In this document: positions 50,491 through 59,366 of the stretch, one piece after another | How positions within the stretch are numbered: the stretch's first letter is position 1 | Layout of the letters: each line of letters opens with the position of its first letter | Assembly (NCBI GenBank): GCA_028687545.1 | Contig: JAQTZZ010000005.1 | Span: 62,001-126,000 of the forward strand | DNA length: 64,000 nt | From: Candidatus Wallbacteria bacterium | GTDB taxonomy: Bacteria > Muiribacteriota > JAQTZZ01 | Direction: 5' to 3' | Made by a program: the position numbers and the translations under genes | Notes under the pieces: generated by a model | Databases searched by the model: none | What the model saw: only the letters and a program-made list of their open reading frames with translations | Told to the model about the DNA's origin: nothing

Positions 50491-51979
50491 CTTCCCATCT
50501 CTCGAAATCAATCCCTTCAACTGCTGCCGGGATCTCCAGCCTAAACTGATATGATTCCGGATGTTTCAGCCAGGCTGCGGCCTCTTTTACCGGTTCACTG
50601 GAATCAAGCCAGTAATCGGGCAGATATCCCACGCCTTCTTCCAATCCCGGTGTCAGGAGAATTTTAGAGGGGATCAGGAATCTGATCCTGGAATTCGGCA
50701 ATTCATATTCTCTGACCTCGCCAAAGGTGGCTACACCTCCGGAGTTTTCGCCCACGATTACGGCATTTGGGATCGACTCGGAATATAACAGAGTATCTTC
50801 GCTTGCCGATGCGCTCCTGCGGTTGGACAGAAACAATGCTTTGCCCTGATAATTTCCGGTCTGTTGTCCGCTGTCGTCTTCCACCTCCCATTGCACAACC
50901 GGCTTTTTTTTCAGTGTTTCCACTTCTTTTCTGGCATTTAAGATTATTTCCTGAATATAATCGGGAGAATTTTCGAGGTCCAGATTCGCCCAGGATTGCA
51001 TCACAGGAGGAGAAGACAGGGCGGCATAGTATAAGCGCAAATGAGCGCATCCGTTCAGATTTGTCACGAATTCTTCCGAATAGGTATCAGAACCGCCCTG
51101 GTTCGAAAGCAGATTGACCACAAAGCAGGATTTGTCCTTGAGAATCTTTCCGTATTCCGCATATTCAGTAAGCTTTTGGTCATATCCGAAGTCGAAAGTG
51201 GACACTCTCACTACCGGAACTCCTTCGCGCTCTGAAACCGCGAAAACTTCGCCCCCATTATCCGATTCATTGATTCTGCAGTCATGCAGGAACAGTTTCC
51301 GATTTCCGGAAGAGAACCCTATGGTGATGGAATCAATCTTCTCATAAGACAAAGTTCCAATCAGGAATTGCTCCCTGCTGGAAGCAGCGAGAGTCTGGAA
51401 TAAAAATTTCCCGCGCTGAGCGTCAGTGACAAGATCTCCGGCAATCACTCCGGAAACCCCGGATTGAATCACCACATAATCGTTCCCCTTCTTTTCCACC
51501 AGAAGATCCGAAAAACAGGCGTTCTTATGTCTGTAAAAAGTGTGCATTTTGTTTCCGCAGAACGCAAAATGCCCGTCGATTATCCCGGAAAACCCGTCTG
51601 CCAAGATTTTTTCTATTTCCGCTACTGAGACCCGGTCCACACTTCCGATATAATCTGAGATGTTTTTATAAACCTCCGGGAAATTCACCCCGTGGTTTTC
51701 CCAGTAAAACCGGCCGCTGTAAGCGTCATCAAAAAGACAGTTGATCATCTCCAGATCCTGGAGTGCTTGCTCCCGGCTGAGATAGTCCGGACAATTCTCT
51801 GTGGTCAGCTTGGGGATCGAGAGGAAAATCGTGGGTCTGTACACCAGATCCACATATCCGGTAAGAGCCCCAGGTATCTTGACAGAAGAAAATTTATCGA
51901 TCGTCTCTGCCTGGACAGGATGGAACACGGCCTGCAATGCCAATACACCTGCCAGCAGCAGAGTGGTTGTCCTGATCAT
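50468..51979 (-). CDS. Secreted S41-family serine peptidase
   Basis: This 503-residue protein has a signal peptide (TTTLLLAGVLALQAVFHPVQA). It carries the S41/C-terminal processing protease core: ALFLSNRRSASASEDTLLY with the nucleophilic serine (SASASE), preceded by CFVVNLLSNQGGSDTYSEEF and followed by VIVGENSGGVATFG. A PDZ domain is not evident. GGGGAGGAAAC before the ATG at 51979 fixes the start. The promoter region contains a TTTACA direct repeat shared with the TolB-like gene at 55422. Such enzymes degrade tagged or misfolded exported proteins, but some are tricorn-like. Confidence 0.83.
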   Translation of the reverse strand: MIRTTTLLLAGVLALQAVFHPVQAETIDKFSSVKIPGALTGYVDLVYRPTIFLSIPKLTTENCPDYLSREQALQDLEMINCLFDDAYSGRFYWENHGVNFPEVYKNISDYIGSVDRVSVAEIEKILADGFSGIIDGHFAFCGNKMHTFYRHKNACFSDLLVEKKGNDYVVIQSGVSGVIAGDLVTDAQRGKFLFQTLAASSREQFLIGTLSYEKIDSITIGFSSGNRKLFLHDCRINESDNGGEVFAVSEREGVPVVRVSTFDFGYDQKLTEYAEYGKILKDKSCFVVNLLSNQGGSDTYSEEFVTNLNGCAHLRLYYAALSSPPVMQSWANLDLENSPDYIQEIILNARKEVETLKKKPVVQWEVEDDSGQQTGNYQGKALFLSNRRSASASEDTLLYSESIPNAVIVGENSGGVATFGEVREYELPNSRIRFLIPSKILLTPGLEEGVGYLPDYWLDSSEPVKEAAAWLKHPESYQFRLEIPAAVEGIDFERWEDADRSCR

Positions 51980-51992
51980 GTTTCCTCCCCAG

Positions 51993-52064
51993 TGTTCTAA
52001 ACTAATAATAACAGATTGCTGTAAACCACTCATGATGATCATGTAAAAAGATTGTAAAATCTCA
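51993..52064 (-). promoter_or_regulatory. Shared upstream region with TTTACA direct repeat (S41 gene)
   Basis: On the minus strand TTTACA occurs at 52053-52058 and 52042-52047, an 11-bp period. The surrounding 70 bases, to TCTAGAAC-like sequence near the ribosome site, are clearly similar to 56394-56465 upstream of the TolB-like gene. An 11-bp direct repeat is the layout of OmpR/PhoB/PhoP-type regulator boxes. A TTTACA near 52021 may also act as -35. Confidence 0.6.
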
Positions 52065-52188
52065 GTATCCAGCTTTCCCTTATTTCTTTTATCTTCTGGT
52101 TGGTATCAGTACCTCTGGATTTTGACAGAAATCCTCCTAATCTCTATGCTTAATGCAATACATAGTTGATAAAAGAGTATGCTGTAAA

Positions 52189-52974
52189 ATGAAAAAACTG
52201 ATGCCTGTGATCTGCATCGCGCTCTGGGCCTATCTGCTCACCTGGGTTCTGCATGAAGGCTTCGCCCATGGCGGGACAGCCCTGATGCTGGGAGCGAAAT
52301 CCATTTTTCTTTCTACCACTTATTGTAATTATGAGAATACGGACTTGAACGAATTCAGGAATCGGTTCGTGGCATTAGCCGGTCCGCTCATCTCGATCGG
52401 CACAGGCCTGATTTTCATCATTGTTTTCAGGAAATTTAATATTCCCGACCCAAACACCAGATTTTTCATCTGGCTGTGCGGCTATCTCGGAGTAACAACC
52501 GGCTCAGGCTATATGCTGGCTCTTTCGTTCGCTAATTTCGGCGACATCTCAACATTTGTCAGTGGCTTCAGATTAGAATTGCTCTTGAGATTAGCCTTCA
52601 CAGTCATCGGTTACTATGTATACTTCCCGGCTTATCGGCAGGCAATGACAGATTTGGACTGCTTTCTCGGTTCAGATCCTGAGCGCTCCATCCTGGCGAA
52701 AAGATTGCTTCTGACATCATACATTGCAGGTGCAGCAGGGATCTGCCTGTCTTCTCTGCTCTCACCAGAAGGAGTCAATGTTCTGCTGGCATCTGCGATA
52801 CCCTCAGCACTTGGTGGGGGGATCTGGCTGGCGATGGGAGCCCGGTATGCCCATAAATTCAAAGCCCAGAGCCGGACTCCCCGGTATCTGATACACGACA
52901 GATTTCCGCTTTACACAGCCCTCAGCCTGGTCCTGATCCTGTATGTTTATATTGGCAGAGGAATCACGATTTAG
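52189..52974 (+). CDS. Putative membrane metallopeptidase-like protein (HExxxH)
   Basis: This protein of about 261 residues has seven or so hydrophobic segments. A motif WVLHEGFAHGGTALMLGA resembles the zinc-binding region of M50 peptidases but has one extra residue between Glu and the second His (HEGFAH). Similar HEGxxH proteins occur as uncharacterised membrane proteins, so activity is uncertain. NRFVALAGPLISIGTGLIF matches the second conserved M50 region. The start at 52189 begins just before the first membrane helix, and 12 codons upstream another ATG at 52153 is possible. It is the sole gene in its strand block. Confidence 0.6.
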   Translation: MKKLMPVICIALWAYLLTWVLHEGFAHGGTALMLGAKSIFLSTTYCNYENTDLNEFRNRFVALAGPLISIGTGLIFIIVFRKFNIPDPNTRFFIWLCGYLGVTTGSGYMLALSFANFGDISTFVSGFRLELLLRLAFTVIGYYVYFPAYRQAMTDLDCFLGSDPERSILAKRLLLTSYIAGAAGICLSSLLSPEGVNVLLASAIPSALGGGIWLAMGARYAHKFKAQSRTPRYLIHDRFPLYTALSLVLILYVYIGRGITI

Positions 52975-53094
52975 CGGATGTTTAAAGCAGCACAGGAATC
53001 GAGTCAAATTCTAAGCAGTATAAATGACAGAACTTGATGCATCCTGTATTCTGATAATCATCTGAAACTTTTCCAGCGTGGGAGAGGAGAGAAA

Positions 53095-53412
53095 ATGGCG
53101 TCAGAAAAAGATTTTGTCGAATTCATTGTTGAGCAAATGGAAGGCGCGGGAGCAGTCTCCTGTAAAAAGATGTTCGGGGAATACGGGATTTACTGCTCCG
53201 GCAAAATGGTAGCCCTGGTCTGCGATGATCGTCTGTTTGTCAAGCCGACCAAAAGCGGAAGGGATTTTATCGGCGATCTGACCGAGGTTCCTCCATACCC
53301 AGGTGCAAAACCCTGTTTTCTGATCGAAGACAGATTTGAAGACAGGGAATGGATCAGCGAGCTGATCAGGATTACTGCCCTGGAACTCCCGGAACCGGCG
53401 AGGAAAAAGTAA
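53095..53412 (+). CDS. TfoX N-terminal domain protein
   Basis: This 105-residue protein has the TfoX/Sxy N-terminal domain: VEFIVEQMEGAGAVSCKKMF, then GEYGIYCSGKMVALVCDDRL and YPGAKPCFLIEDRFEDRE. In Haemophilus TfoX induces competence, but stand-alone N-terminal domains are widespread and probably not competence specific. GGAGAG before the ATG supports the start. It lies ten bases upstream of a nucleoside phosphorylase-like gene, likely co-transcribed. Confidence 0.85.
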   Translation: MASEKDFVEFIVEQMEGAGAVSCKKMFGEYGIYCSGKMVALVCDDRLFVKPTKSGRDFIGDLTEVPPYPGAKPCFLIEDRFEDREWISELIRITALELPEPARKK

Positions 53413-53422
53413 GAGGTTGATT

Positions 53423-54139
53423 ATGCAGACTCCGGTTAATGCCGTGATTGTTTCCGCAGATACGGAATGGAAGATGCTCCGCTCGCTGCTGCCGGACTTC
53501 CCGCTCAAGGAATCCCCTTTCGGCGCATGGTTCGTGATGGATCTAAATGTCACAGCCAGGGAACCAGGCGGTGAAGTCAGGATCGTGCCTGTCATTTTTT
53601 TCCAGGGCGGCTGGGGCAAGATCTCTGCCGCTGCCTCGACCCAGTATCTGATCGACCGCTGGAAGCCTGATTTTCTGATCGTTCTGGGTACTTGCGGAGG
53701 ATTTGAAGGAGAGGTGGAAAGGGGTACTCTGATTGTCGCTGAACGCACCATAGTCTATGACATAGTAGAAAGAATGGGAAACCAGGAGCAAGCCATAACC
53801 CACTATACGACTGAGATCGATCTTTCAGGCCTGGGTATAGATCTGCCCGACGGAGCGCTCAGCACCCTGCTCGTATCCGCGGACCGCGACCTGGACCCTG
53901 CTGAAGTCGGCAGTCTCAAGGAACGCTTTAGGGCAGTGGCAGGCGATTGGGAGTCAGGCGCTATCGCCTGGGTGGCACAACGCAACTCTGTTAAATGCCT
54001 GATTGCCAAGGCTGTATCCGACCTGGTGGGAGATTCAGGCGGAGAAGCATACGGAAATCTGCAGACATACGCGGATAACACCAGGAAGCTGATGAGAAAG
54101 CTCCTGGCAATTCTACCCGGGCTGATCCGGATTTCCTGA
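53423..54139 (+). CDS. Nucleoside phosphorylase / MTA-SAH nucleosidase-like protein
   Basis: This 238-residue protein follows the PNP/UDP phosphorylase fold: NAVIVSADTEWKML, FFQGGWGKISAAASTQYLI, FLIVLGTCGGFEGEV, GDWESGAIAWVAQ (substrate glutamate) and LIAKAVSDLVG (catalytic Asp). It could cleave methylthioadenosine, S-adenosylhomocysteine or another nucleoside. The start is an ATG at 53423 with AGAGG upstream, 10 bases after the TfoX-like gene stop. The exact substrate is not certain. Confidence 0.75.
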   Translation: MQTPVNAVIVSADTEWKMLRSLLPDFPLKESPFGAWFVMDLNVTAREPGGEVRIVPVIFFQGGWGKISAAASTQYLIDRWKPDFLIVLGTCGGFEGEVERGTLIVAERTIVYDIVERMGNQEQAITHYTTEIDLSGLGIDLPDGALSTLLVSADRDLDPAEVGSLKERFRAVAGDWESGAIAWVAQRNSVKCLIAKAVSDLVGDSGGEAYGNLQTYADNTRKLMRKLLAILPGLIRIS

Positions 54140-54190
54140 TAAACTCGACTTGATAAGGCTGAACGGACTGGTTTCAGGACCAGCTGGAGC

Positions 54191-55396
54191 TTATTCGAAG
54201 CTTCCAGCTGCTGCAGGCGGGTACAGTTTTACTGTGAAGTATTTCTCTGGTATCCGCCTGAAAGCCAGATAAAAAAATAAGAAGACTGCGCTGAATAAAA
54301 TGCCAAACACATAAAAACTGTCAAAGCCCCAGACATCAAACAGATACCCCAGGACAGGACCTAGAATCGATCTGATGCCGACAGCCAGCAGGCTGCACAG
54401 GGAAAGCACTGTGGCCCGCTTGTTTTCAAAGGTATAGGCCAGGATGCGGTCGTTCAGGATGTTCCTGTGCACCCCTCTGTTGAACTGATGGAAAAGGATC
54501 AGCAGAAAACTTCCGGCGCAAAGCAGCCAGGGCATCACAAACAGTGGCAGGATCAGGAACACGGGCATTACAAACAACATGCTTTTTCCGAAGAACGAGT
54601 TGATTTCCTGGCTGAACTTTGAAGAGAGGGCTGCGCCAAGGTTGTAAATTGTGAAAGCTATGCCGAACCAGGCGATCGTAAGGCCGGTATGCTGCATGTA
54701 GGGCTGGTAAAACCAGAGGAAAAGATTGATAAAAGCGCTGATACAGGCTGTGTAAGCTATGTACCATTTCACAAGCCTGTGCTTATTTACAAACTTGTAG
54801 GTCTCAGACAGAATCGAAAAATATGACGCTCTCTTTTCTGCGCTCCTGCTCCTGGGTTCATCCATCAGGCTGACAGCCAGGTAGCTGAGCACAAAAAAAA
54901 TTGCTGTAAGAAGAAAAGTCAGCCGCAGGGAGGTTTCGCCCACTAATCCGCCCATCAGGCTGGCGATGCCCCCGCCGATGATGGAAAGTGCCAGGCTGTT
55001 CCCCTGGATCTTTTTGAAGGATTCCTTTTCGCCGATGCATTCCAGAGTGTTATACAGCAGCGCTGAATCAGCGCCGCTGATCAGAGCAGCAGACAGGGCC
55101 CAGATCGTTTCAGCGATTACAAAATGCCAGAAGCAGGTGGACTGGTAGTATACCAGGCAGGCGATTATCACCAGGAATGATCCGGCCATCACGCTCTTGC
55201 GTTCTCCATATCTGTCCGCCAGAGTCCCGGTGGGAATCTCCAGAATCGCCAGCAGTATGCCGAAGTAAGATTGCAGAATCATGATCATGGTCATGGAAAG
55301 TCCTGCATCCTGCCAGAAAAGGACAATCACGGGCGTGAACAGGGCAAACATCCGGAAAAACGAAAACATGTAAAACTTGGAGATGTTGCCTTTCAT
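54191..55396 (-). CDS. Major facilitator superfamily transporter
   Basis: This transporter of about 401 residues has 12 hydrophobic segments. The N-terminal motif LAILEIPTGTLADRYGERKS is the MFS loop 2-3 signature. The family exports drugs or sugars, and no specific substrate is visible. The longer frame from 55516 overlaps the TolB-like gene on the same strand, so I chose MKGNISKFYMF at 55396, which leaves a 25-base gap. The pair is an operon. A degraded copy of the C-terminal 25 codons (FLFFYLAFRRIPEKYF) is present at 57560-57640, indicating a past duplication. A hairpin at 54182-54209 overlaps the end. Confidence 0.85.
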   Translation of the reverse strand: MKGNISKFYMFSFFRMFALFTPVIVLFWQDAGLSMTMIMILQSYFGILLAILEIPTGTLADRYGERKSVMAGSFLVIIACLVYYQSTCFWHFVIAETIWALSAALISGADSALLYNTLECIGEKESFKKIQGNSLALSIIGGGIASLMGGLVGETSLRLTFLLTAIFFVLSYLAVSLMDEPRSRSAEKRASYFSILSETYKFVNKHRLVKWYIAYTACISAFINLFLWFYQPYMQHTGLTIAWFGIAFTIYNLGAALSSKFSQEINSFFGKSMLFVMPVFLILPLFVMPWLLCAGSFLLILFHQFNRGVHRNILNDRILAYTFENKRATVLSLCSLLAVGIRSILGPVLGYLFDVWGFDSFYVFGILFSAVFLFFYLAFRRIPEKYFTVKLYPPAAAGSFE

Positions 55397-55421
55397 CAGT
55401 TGCTGCAATCCCGGAATGGAG

Positions 55422-56381
55422 TCAATGTGCCATGGGCCAGAGCTTCCATGAGCTGTCTGTTGCTGTTGTAAGCCTTTTCTTGTCAGTGCCGTCCAGATTG
55501 ATGGAAAATATCTCATCCTGGAACTGCATTATCGGATGCCATTCGTCTTCAGCGTTGAAGAGCAGGCGGCTGCCGTCCCTGGAAAAAGAAGTTGTGGTCA
55601 ATCCATGAAGATGGATGACTTCAGAGGTGCTGCCGGTTTTCAAGTCCATGATCATGATCCCATAGTCCTTGTCATCATCGGGTATATAGTATCCATCCTG
55701 GTAGTAGGCGATCTTTGTGCCGTCAGGGGAAAAAGACGGTCCATCGAAATAGTCTCCAAGTTTTTTCGGGGAGCTTCCATCAGAATTCATCAGATAAAGG
55801 CTTTTGCCATATTGCTTGGAATAGATAACGCAGAGAAGCTTCTTCCCGTCAGGAGATGGGACGGCCTGTCTCTCCTCCAGCTCAGGCCCTGTCATTGTCA
55901 GCCTGGCGATTGTGCCGTCCTGCAGGTCAAGAGTGTACAGATCCCAGTTTTCCGATACAAAATGGCTGAAAATCAGCTTTTTCCCGTCAGGTGAATAGCA
56001 GGGGGAATACACTGTCTGATCATTGAAAAAAGTCAGTCTCTTGACTTCGCTGCCGTCGATGTTCATCTGGTAGATGTCCCTTTTTTTATCATTGAAGTCC
56101 GGCATGTAACCATAGGCAATTTTTGTGCCGTCAGGTGAGATGCAGGGGGAGTCCTCAACTCCTGCAAGATTGTGAAGCCTGGTCTGGCCGCTGCCGTCTT
56201 CATTCATTATATAGATGCTGCCATTATCAAAATTCTCTCCAAGTACAGAGTAGACTATTTTTCCCAGACTGTTCCCGCTTTTGCCGTTCGACTCCTGCTG
56301 AGCGGCATTTCCTGAAAAACGGCAAAGATACAGCAGGAAAAAAATCGCCATCAATGAATAAAACGGTTTTCTATTTTTCAT
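55422..56381 (-). CDS. Secreted TolB-like beta-propeller protein, copy 1
   Basis: This 319-residue protein has a signal peptide (FYSLMAIFFLLYLCRFSGNA) and repeated PD40/WD40-like blades: CISPDGTKIAYGYMP, CYSPDGKKLIFSHF, VPSPDGKKLLCVIYS, SFSPDGTKIAYYQ. It is similar throughout to the divergent gene at 56574. TolB-type propellers bind envelope proteins or peptidoglycan, but no Tol cluster is here. GGAGGAAAT before the ATG fixes the start. The promoter region has the TTTACA repeat shared with the S41 gene. It precedes the MFS gene. Confidence 0.82.
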   Translation of the reverse strand: MKNRKPFYSLMAIFFLLYLCRFSGNAAQQESNGKSGNSLGKIVYSVLGENFDNGSIYIMNEDGSGQTRLHNLAGVEDSPCISPDGTKIAYGYMPDFNDKKRDIYQMNIDGSEVKRLTFFNDQTVYSPCYSPDGKKLIFSHFVSENWDLYTLDLQDGTIARLTMTGPELEERQAVPSPDGKKLLCVIYSKQYGKSLYLMNSDGSSPKKLGDYFDGPSFSPDGTKIAYYQDGYYIPDDDKDYGIMIMDLKTGSTSEVIHLHGLTTTSFSRDGSRLLFNAEDEWHPIMQFQDEIFSINLDGTDKKRLTTATDSSWKLWPMAH

Positions 56382-56393
56382 ATTTCCTCCACC

Positions 56394-56528
56394 ATGTTCT
56401 AGATTAATGATAACAAATCCTTGTCAAAGACTCATGATGAAATTGTAAAATAATTGTAAAATCTGAAATGACATTACGGTCTCTATGAATTTACATGAAA
56501 TTTACTTTTTTTTCACCGGATTTTTACA
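56394..56528. promoter_or_regulatory. Divergent TolB promoter region with TTTACA repeats on both strands
   Basis: Minus strand: TTTACA at 56455-56460 and 56444-56449 (11-bp period), facing the TolB-like gene at 55422. This side is similar over 70 bases to the S41 upstream region. Plus strand: TTTACA at 56490-56495, TTTACT at 56501-56506 and TTTACA at 56523-56528, facing the TolB-like gene at 56574. Such paired direct repeats fit binding of an OmpR/PhoP-type dimer. Confidence 0.55.
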
Positions 56529-56573
56529 GTTGCAGGTTATCCTGAAACTATAGTTGAAAATTGAGGAGGCAAT

Positions 56574-57530
56574 ATGAAAAAAGCAGCACATCTGATTTGT
56601 TCGCTTTTACTGCTCTTTTTCTGCACATCCGGTAGCGCTGCGGAAGCAGATCCAGGACAAGCTATGGAGCGCGGCCAGGGGAAAATCGTATTCACGACTT
56701 ATTTCACCATCGGTGAAAACTGCTTCAACATCTGCACTGTAAACGAAGACGGCAGCTGCCTGACCAGGCTGCACAAGGTTGGAGACGAAGGGACTCCCAG
56801 CATTTCCCCGGACGGCACAAAGATAATATATATGTGCAGTAAAGAAAACGACTGGACTGAAAGCGATATTTATCAGATGAATATGGACGGCAGCGATGTC
56901 CAGAGACTGACAGAACTGCACGACTGGACCATTTCCTACCCTCGCTATTTCCCGGACGGGAAGAAACTGGTTTTCGGCCGCAGGGTAGCCTGCAACTATG
57001 ATCTTTACACTCTGGATCTCTCGTGCGGCTCGATCCAGCGGATTACCCAGACCGGCGAAGAGATAAGAGAAATGTGTGCAATACCATCGCCTGATGGGAA
57101 AAAACTGCTGTGCAGTGCTTATTTACTGTATGAAAATATAAATACGCTTTTTTTGATGAATGCAGACGGCAGCGACTGCCGCAGAATCGTTCCCGAGGGC
57201 AGTGATGCGATTGGCATGTCATTCTCTCCTGACGGCAAGAAAATCGCTTACTGTATGGATAATCCTCATCCCAAACAGATCGAGCTGCTTGATCTTTCCA
57301 CAGGTGTGACGAGCGAAGTGGTGAGAATCAAAGATTCTACAAATTATGGTGAAACTTCATTTACCAGGGACGGCAGACGCCTGATCATCAATGCCTGTGA
57401 TGACGCCTTCCCGTCGCTTCCGGCTGCGGCAGGAGGTGGTTCTCAGCTCTTTTCCGTAAGTCTGGACGGAAAAGATGTGAAAAGAATCACTACCGATACT
57501 TACGAGAAACTCTGGCCAATGGCATTCTGA
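56574..57530 (+). CDS. Secreted TolB-like beta-propeller protein, copy 2
   Basis: This 318-residue protein is divergent to copy 1 and closely similar, with a signal peptide (HLICSLLLLFFCTSGSAAEA) and repeated blades (SISPDGTKIIYMCSK, YFPDGKKLVFGRRV, IPSPDGKKLLCSAYL, SFSPDGKKIAYCMD). GAGGAGG before the ATG fixes the start. The two genes are an inverted duplication sharing a promoter region. Downstream, instead of a complete transporter gene, only a fragment of the MFS gene remains. It may have taken over a distinct role from copy 1. Confidence 0.82.
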   Translation: MKKAAHLICSLLLLFFCTSGSAAEADPGQAMERGQGKIVFTTYFTIGENCFNICTVNEDGSCLTRLHKVGDEGTPSISPDGTKIIYMCSKENDWTESDIYQMNMDGSDVQRLTELHDWTISYPRYFPDGKKLVFGRRVACNYDLYTLDLSCGSIQRITQTGEEIREMCAIPSPDGKKLLCSAYLLYENINTLFLMNADGSDCRRIVPEGSDAIGMSFSPDGKKIAYCMDNPHPKQIELLDLSTGVTSEVVRIKDSTNYGETSFTRDGRRLIINACDDAFPSLPAAAGGGSQLFSVSLDGKDVKRITTDTYEKLWPMAF

Positions 57531-57559
57531 AACCGCAGCAGCACAGGGACTGCGTCACC

Positions 57560-57640
57560 CGTCCGCTGCCGGCGGGTACTGCTTTACGTGAAATACTTCT
57601 CCGGTATTCTCCGGAAGGCCAGATAGAAGAAGAAAAAACC
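57560..57640 (-). pseudogene. Remnant of a duplicated MFS transporter gene (3' end)
   Basis: On the minus strand this reads FFFFYLAFRRIPEKYFT and then TAA, matching the MFS transporter C-terminus FLFFYLAFRRIPEKYFT (54191-55396) at about three quarters of bases. A one-base loss shifts the remainder. The similarity stops abruptly near 57640 and near 57560. It is in the same orientation as the intact gene, so it flanks the TolB pair as a direct repeat. It indicates a duplication followed by deletion. Confidence 0.75.
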
Positions 57641-57719
57641 AATCACTCTGTACGCATCATTTCAATCCCTTCTTTCTCTTTTCCAGCCGGGCATGTATCA
57701 TAGCAACTGAGGATAAATC

Positions 57720-58292
57720 ATGAAAAGGATCTGCGTATATTGCGGCTCGAATTCAGGATCTGCATCATACATGGATGCAGCCCGCAGGCTCGGCCTGGAA
57801 CTTGCCGGGCGCAAGCTGGAGCTTGTTTACGGCGGTGCGGCAGCCGGCCTGATGGGAGAAGTTGCCGACTCTGTGATGAAAGCCGGCGGCAAGGCCATAG
57901 GCGTGATCCCGAAGCTTTTTTCAGACAGGCTGTCCCACAGGGGACTGACTGAACTTCACGTGGTGGAGACTATGCACGAGCGCAAGACGAAAATGTTCGA
58001 CCTGGCTGACGGTTTCATCGCTCTGCCCGGAGGGTTCGGCACTCTGGAAGAGATCTTCGAGGTAGTCACCTGGGCTCAGCTCGGAATCAACCGCAAGCCC
58101 TGCGGCCTTCTCAATGTGGACGGATATTTCGACCATCTGCTGCTCTTCCTGGACAATGCAGCAGCCTGCGGATTCATCAGAGAGACCCACAGAAACATGC
58201 TGCTTACTACCGATGACCCGGCCCAGATGCTAGCAATGATGGAATCCTACCGCATGACTGACACAGGTAAATGGGTGGAGACTCGGGTTTGA
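57720..58292 (+). CDS. LOG-family protein (nucleotide phosphoribohydrolase)
   Basis: This 190-residue protein has the Rossmann-type LOG/YvdD family signature: CVYCGSNSGSASYM at the start and the catalytic PGGFGTLEEIFEVVTW near 100-115. The family hydrolyses nucleoside 5'-monophosphates, releasing bases such as cytokinin, and is widely used for nucleotide quality control. The plausible start is at ATG 57720, preceded by GAGGA. It appears monocistronic. Confidence 0.9.
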   Translation: MKRICVYCGSNSGSASYMDAARRLGLELAGRKLELVYGGAAAGLMGEVADSVMKAGGKAIGVIPKLFSDRLSHRGLTELHVVETMHERKTKMFDLADGFIALPGGFGTLEEIFEVVTWAQLGINRKPCGLLNVDGYFDHLLLFLDNAAACGFIRETHRNMLLTTDDPAQMLAMMESYRMTDTGKWVETRV

Positions 58293-58390
58293 TGCTTCCA
58301 GGACTCGAAACAAAAGCAGCGGATTGTAACTTTGATTTTCAATCAATCCGGATATATTTTACTTAGGTAAATGCAATTCCAGGGGGAAAA

Positions 58391-59251
58391 ATGAGTATCA
58401 TGCGGAAATTTCTGGTTCTGTCTGGCCTGATTTTATGGGCGTCTTTTGCCGGAGCTGCGCAGTTTCAGCAGCATCAATACAGAGTCGGTGAAAAGTTTTT
58501 CTATGCTTTCGAAGATACGGAATACAATTATCAGGTCTCTGTAAACGATAAGAACGAGCGGTCTATGGAACTGTCCGAAATCCAGGAGATCAGGACAGAT
58601 CTCAAGCTCTCCGTGATCAGGGAAAAATCGGGAAAAACTGTCAGAAAAATGGAGATCTACAACACGCAGTACAAGGAAGGCTCCACGGAAAATTACAATC
58701 AGGCTGAATACAGGCTTCTGACCACGCTGATCAAAAATTTCCCCAAGGTTTTCAGCTATACTTACGAAGTGGAAGCCGCGAAAAACAGGGTGATCTCTGA
58801 TTTCGCGAAGTTCTGCGCTCCTTACATGAACTGCTCTGTGGGTAATTTTTTCTATTTCAAAACCCTGGACATCCACACCTTCGAATCAGTGATCGAGCGG
58901 ATGGCCGGATCTCTTGAACCGGAAAAATTCAGGAAGATCGAATCGTCGAACCCTAAGATCAGCGGAGGCAGCTTTTTCAACAACAGCCCAGCAGTCACAT
59001 ACAACAGGACTGAAACCATGAACGGCGTGCCCTGTGCGGTTTTCAAATACTCCACAGTGGGAAACAGGTATGTCTCAGAGCAGTTCGGAGTGAATCTTAT
59101 TACAGATTATGGAGCCAATATTTATGTCGCGTTGGAAGGAAAACTGGCTGGAATGCTGATATTCGGCGAACTGCACGAAACAGTTACCGGCCTCAATCAG
59201 GGCAAGCCCGCTTATGTAGTGAGAATGCTCACGATGCGAATGAGACATTGA
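58391..59251 (+). CDS. Secreted hypothetical protein
   Basis: This 286-residue protein has a signal peptide (KFLVLSGLILWASFAGAAQ) and an unrecognised beta-rich mature domain. Its features include YRVGEKFFYAFEDTEYNY, then repeated Lys/Glu and a terminal region VRMLTMRMRH. Two cysteines near SDFAKFCAPYMNCSVG could form a disulfide. GGGGG before the ATG fixes the start. No neighbours on the same strand. No function is assigned. Confidence 0.7.
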   Translation: MSIMRKFLVLSGLILWASFAGAAQFQQHQYRVGEKFFYAFEDTEYNYQVSVNDKNERSMELSEIQEIRTDLKLSVIREKSGKTVRKMEIYNTQYKEGSTENYNQAEYRLLTTLIKNFPKVFSYTYEVEAAKNRVISDFAKFCAPYMNCSVGNFFYFKTLDIHTFESVIERMAGSLEPEKFRKIESSNPKISGGSFFNNSPAVTYNRTETMNGVPCAVFKYSTVGNRYVSEQFGVNLITDYGANIYVALEGKLAGMLIFGELHETVTGLNQGKPAYVVRMLTMRMRH

Positions 59252-59302
59252 TTTTTTCGTCAACTTGATTACTTTGGGTGTAAGGCTTGCAGCGTGGTTA
59301 TG

Positions 59303-59347
59303 GTCACAAATTGTGACTTCCAATTTTCCCGTCTGCAGCAAATGCTC
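59303..59347. repeat. ORF6N gene fragment, left copy
   Basis: A 45-bp stretch around the palindrome GTCACAA-A-TTGTGAC followed by TTCCAATTTTC and CTGCAGCAAATGCTC is about 87% identical to 60532-60576. Read on the minus strand it encodes NWKSQFVT, the conserved core of ORF6N-domain proteins. It lies left of the CPBP protease gene. Confidence 0.7.
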
Positions 59348-59366
59348 AAAATGTGGAGCAACTGGA

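Noticed and set aside
50317-50520. The longer 67-residue frame as a gene start at 50520
   Set aside because: It would overlap the S41 peptidase gene by 53 bases without a ribosome site; only the shorter start at 50490 is kept, with low confidence.
54169-54209. Terminator at the convergent end of phosphorylase-like and MFS genes
   Set aside because: AGCTGGAGCTT/AAGCTTCCAGCT forms a good hairpin, but it includes the MFS stop and coding bases and has no T-run, so it was not listed as a terminator.
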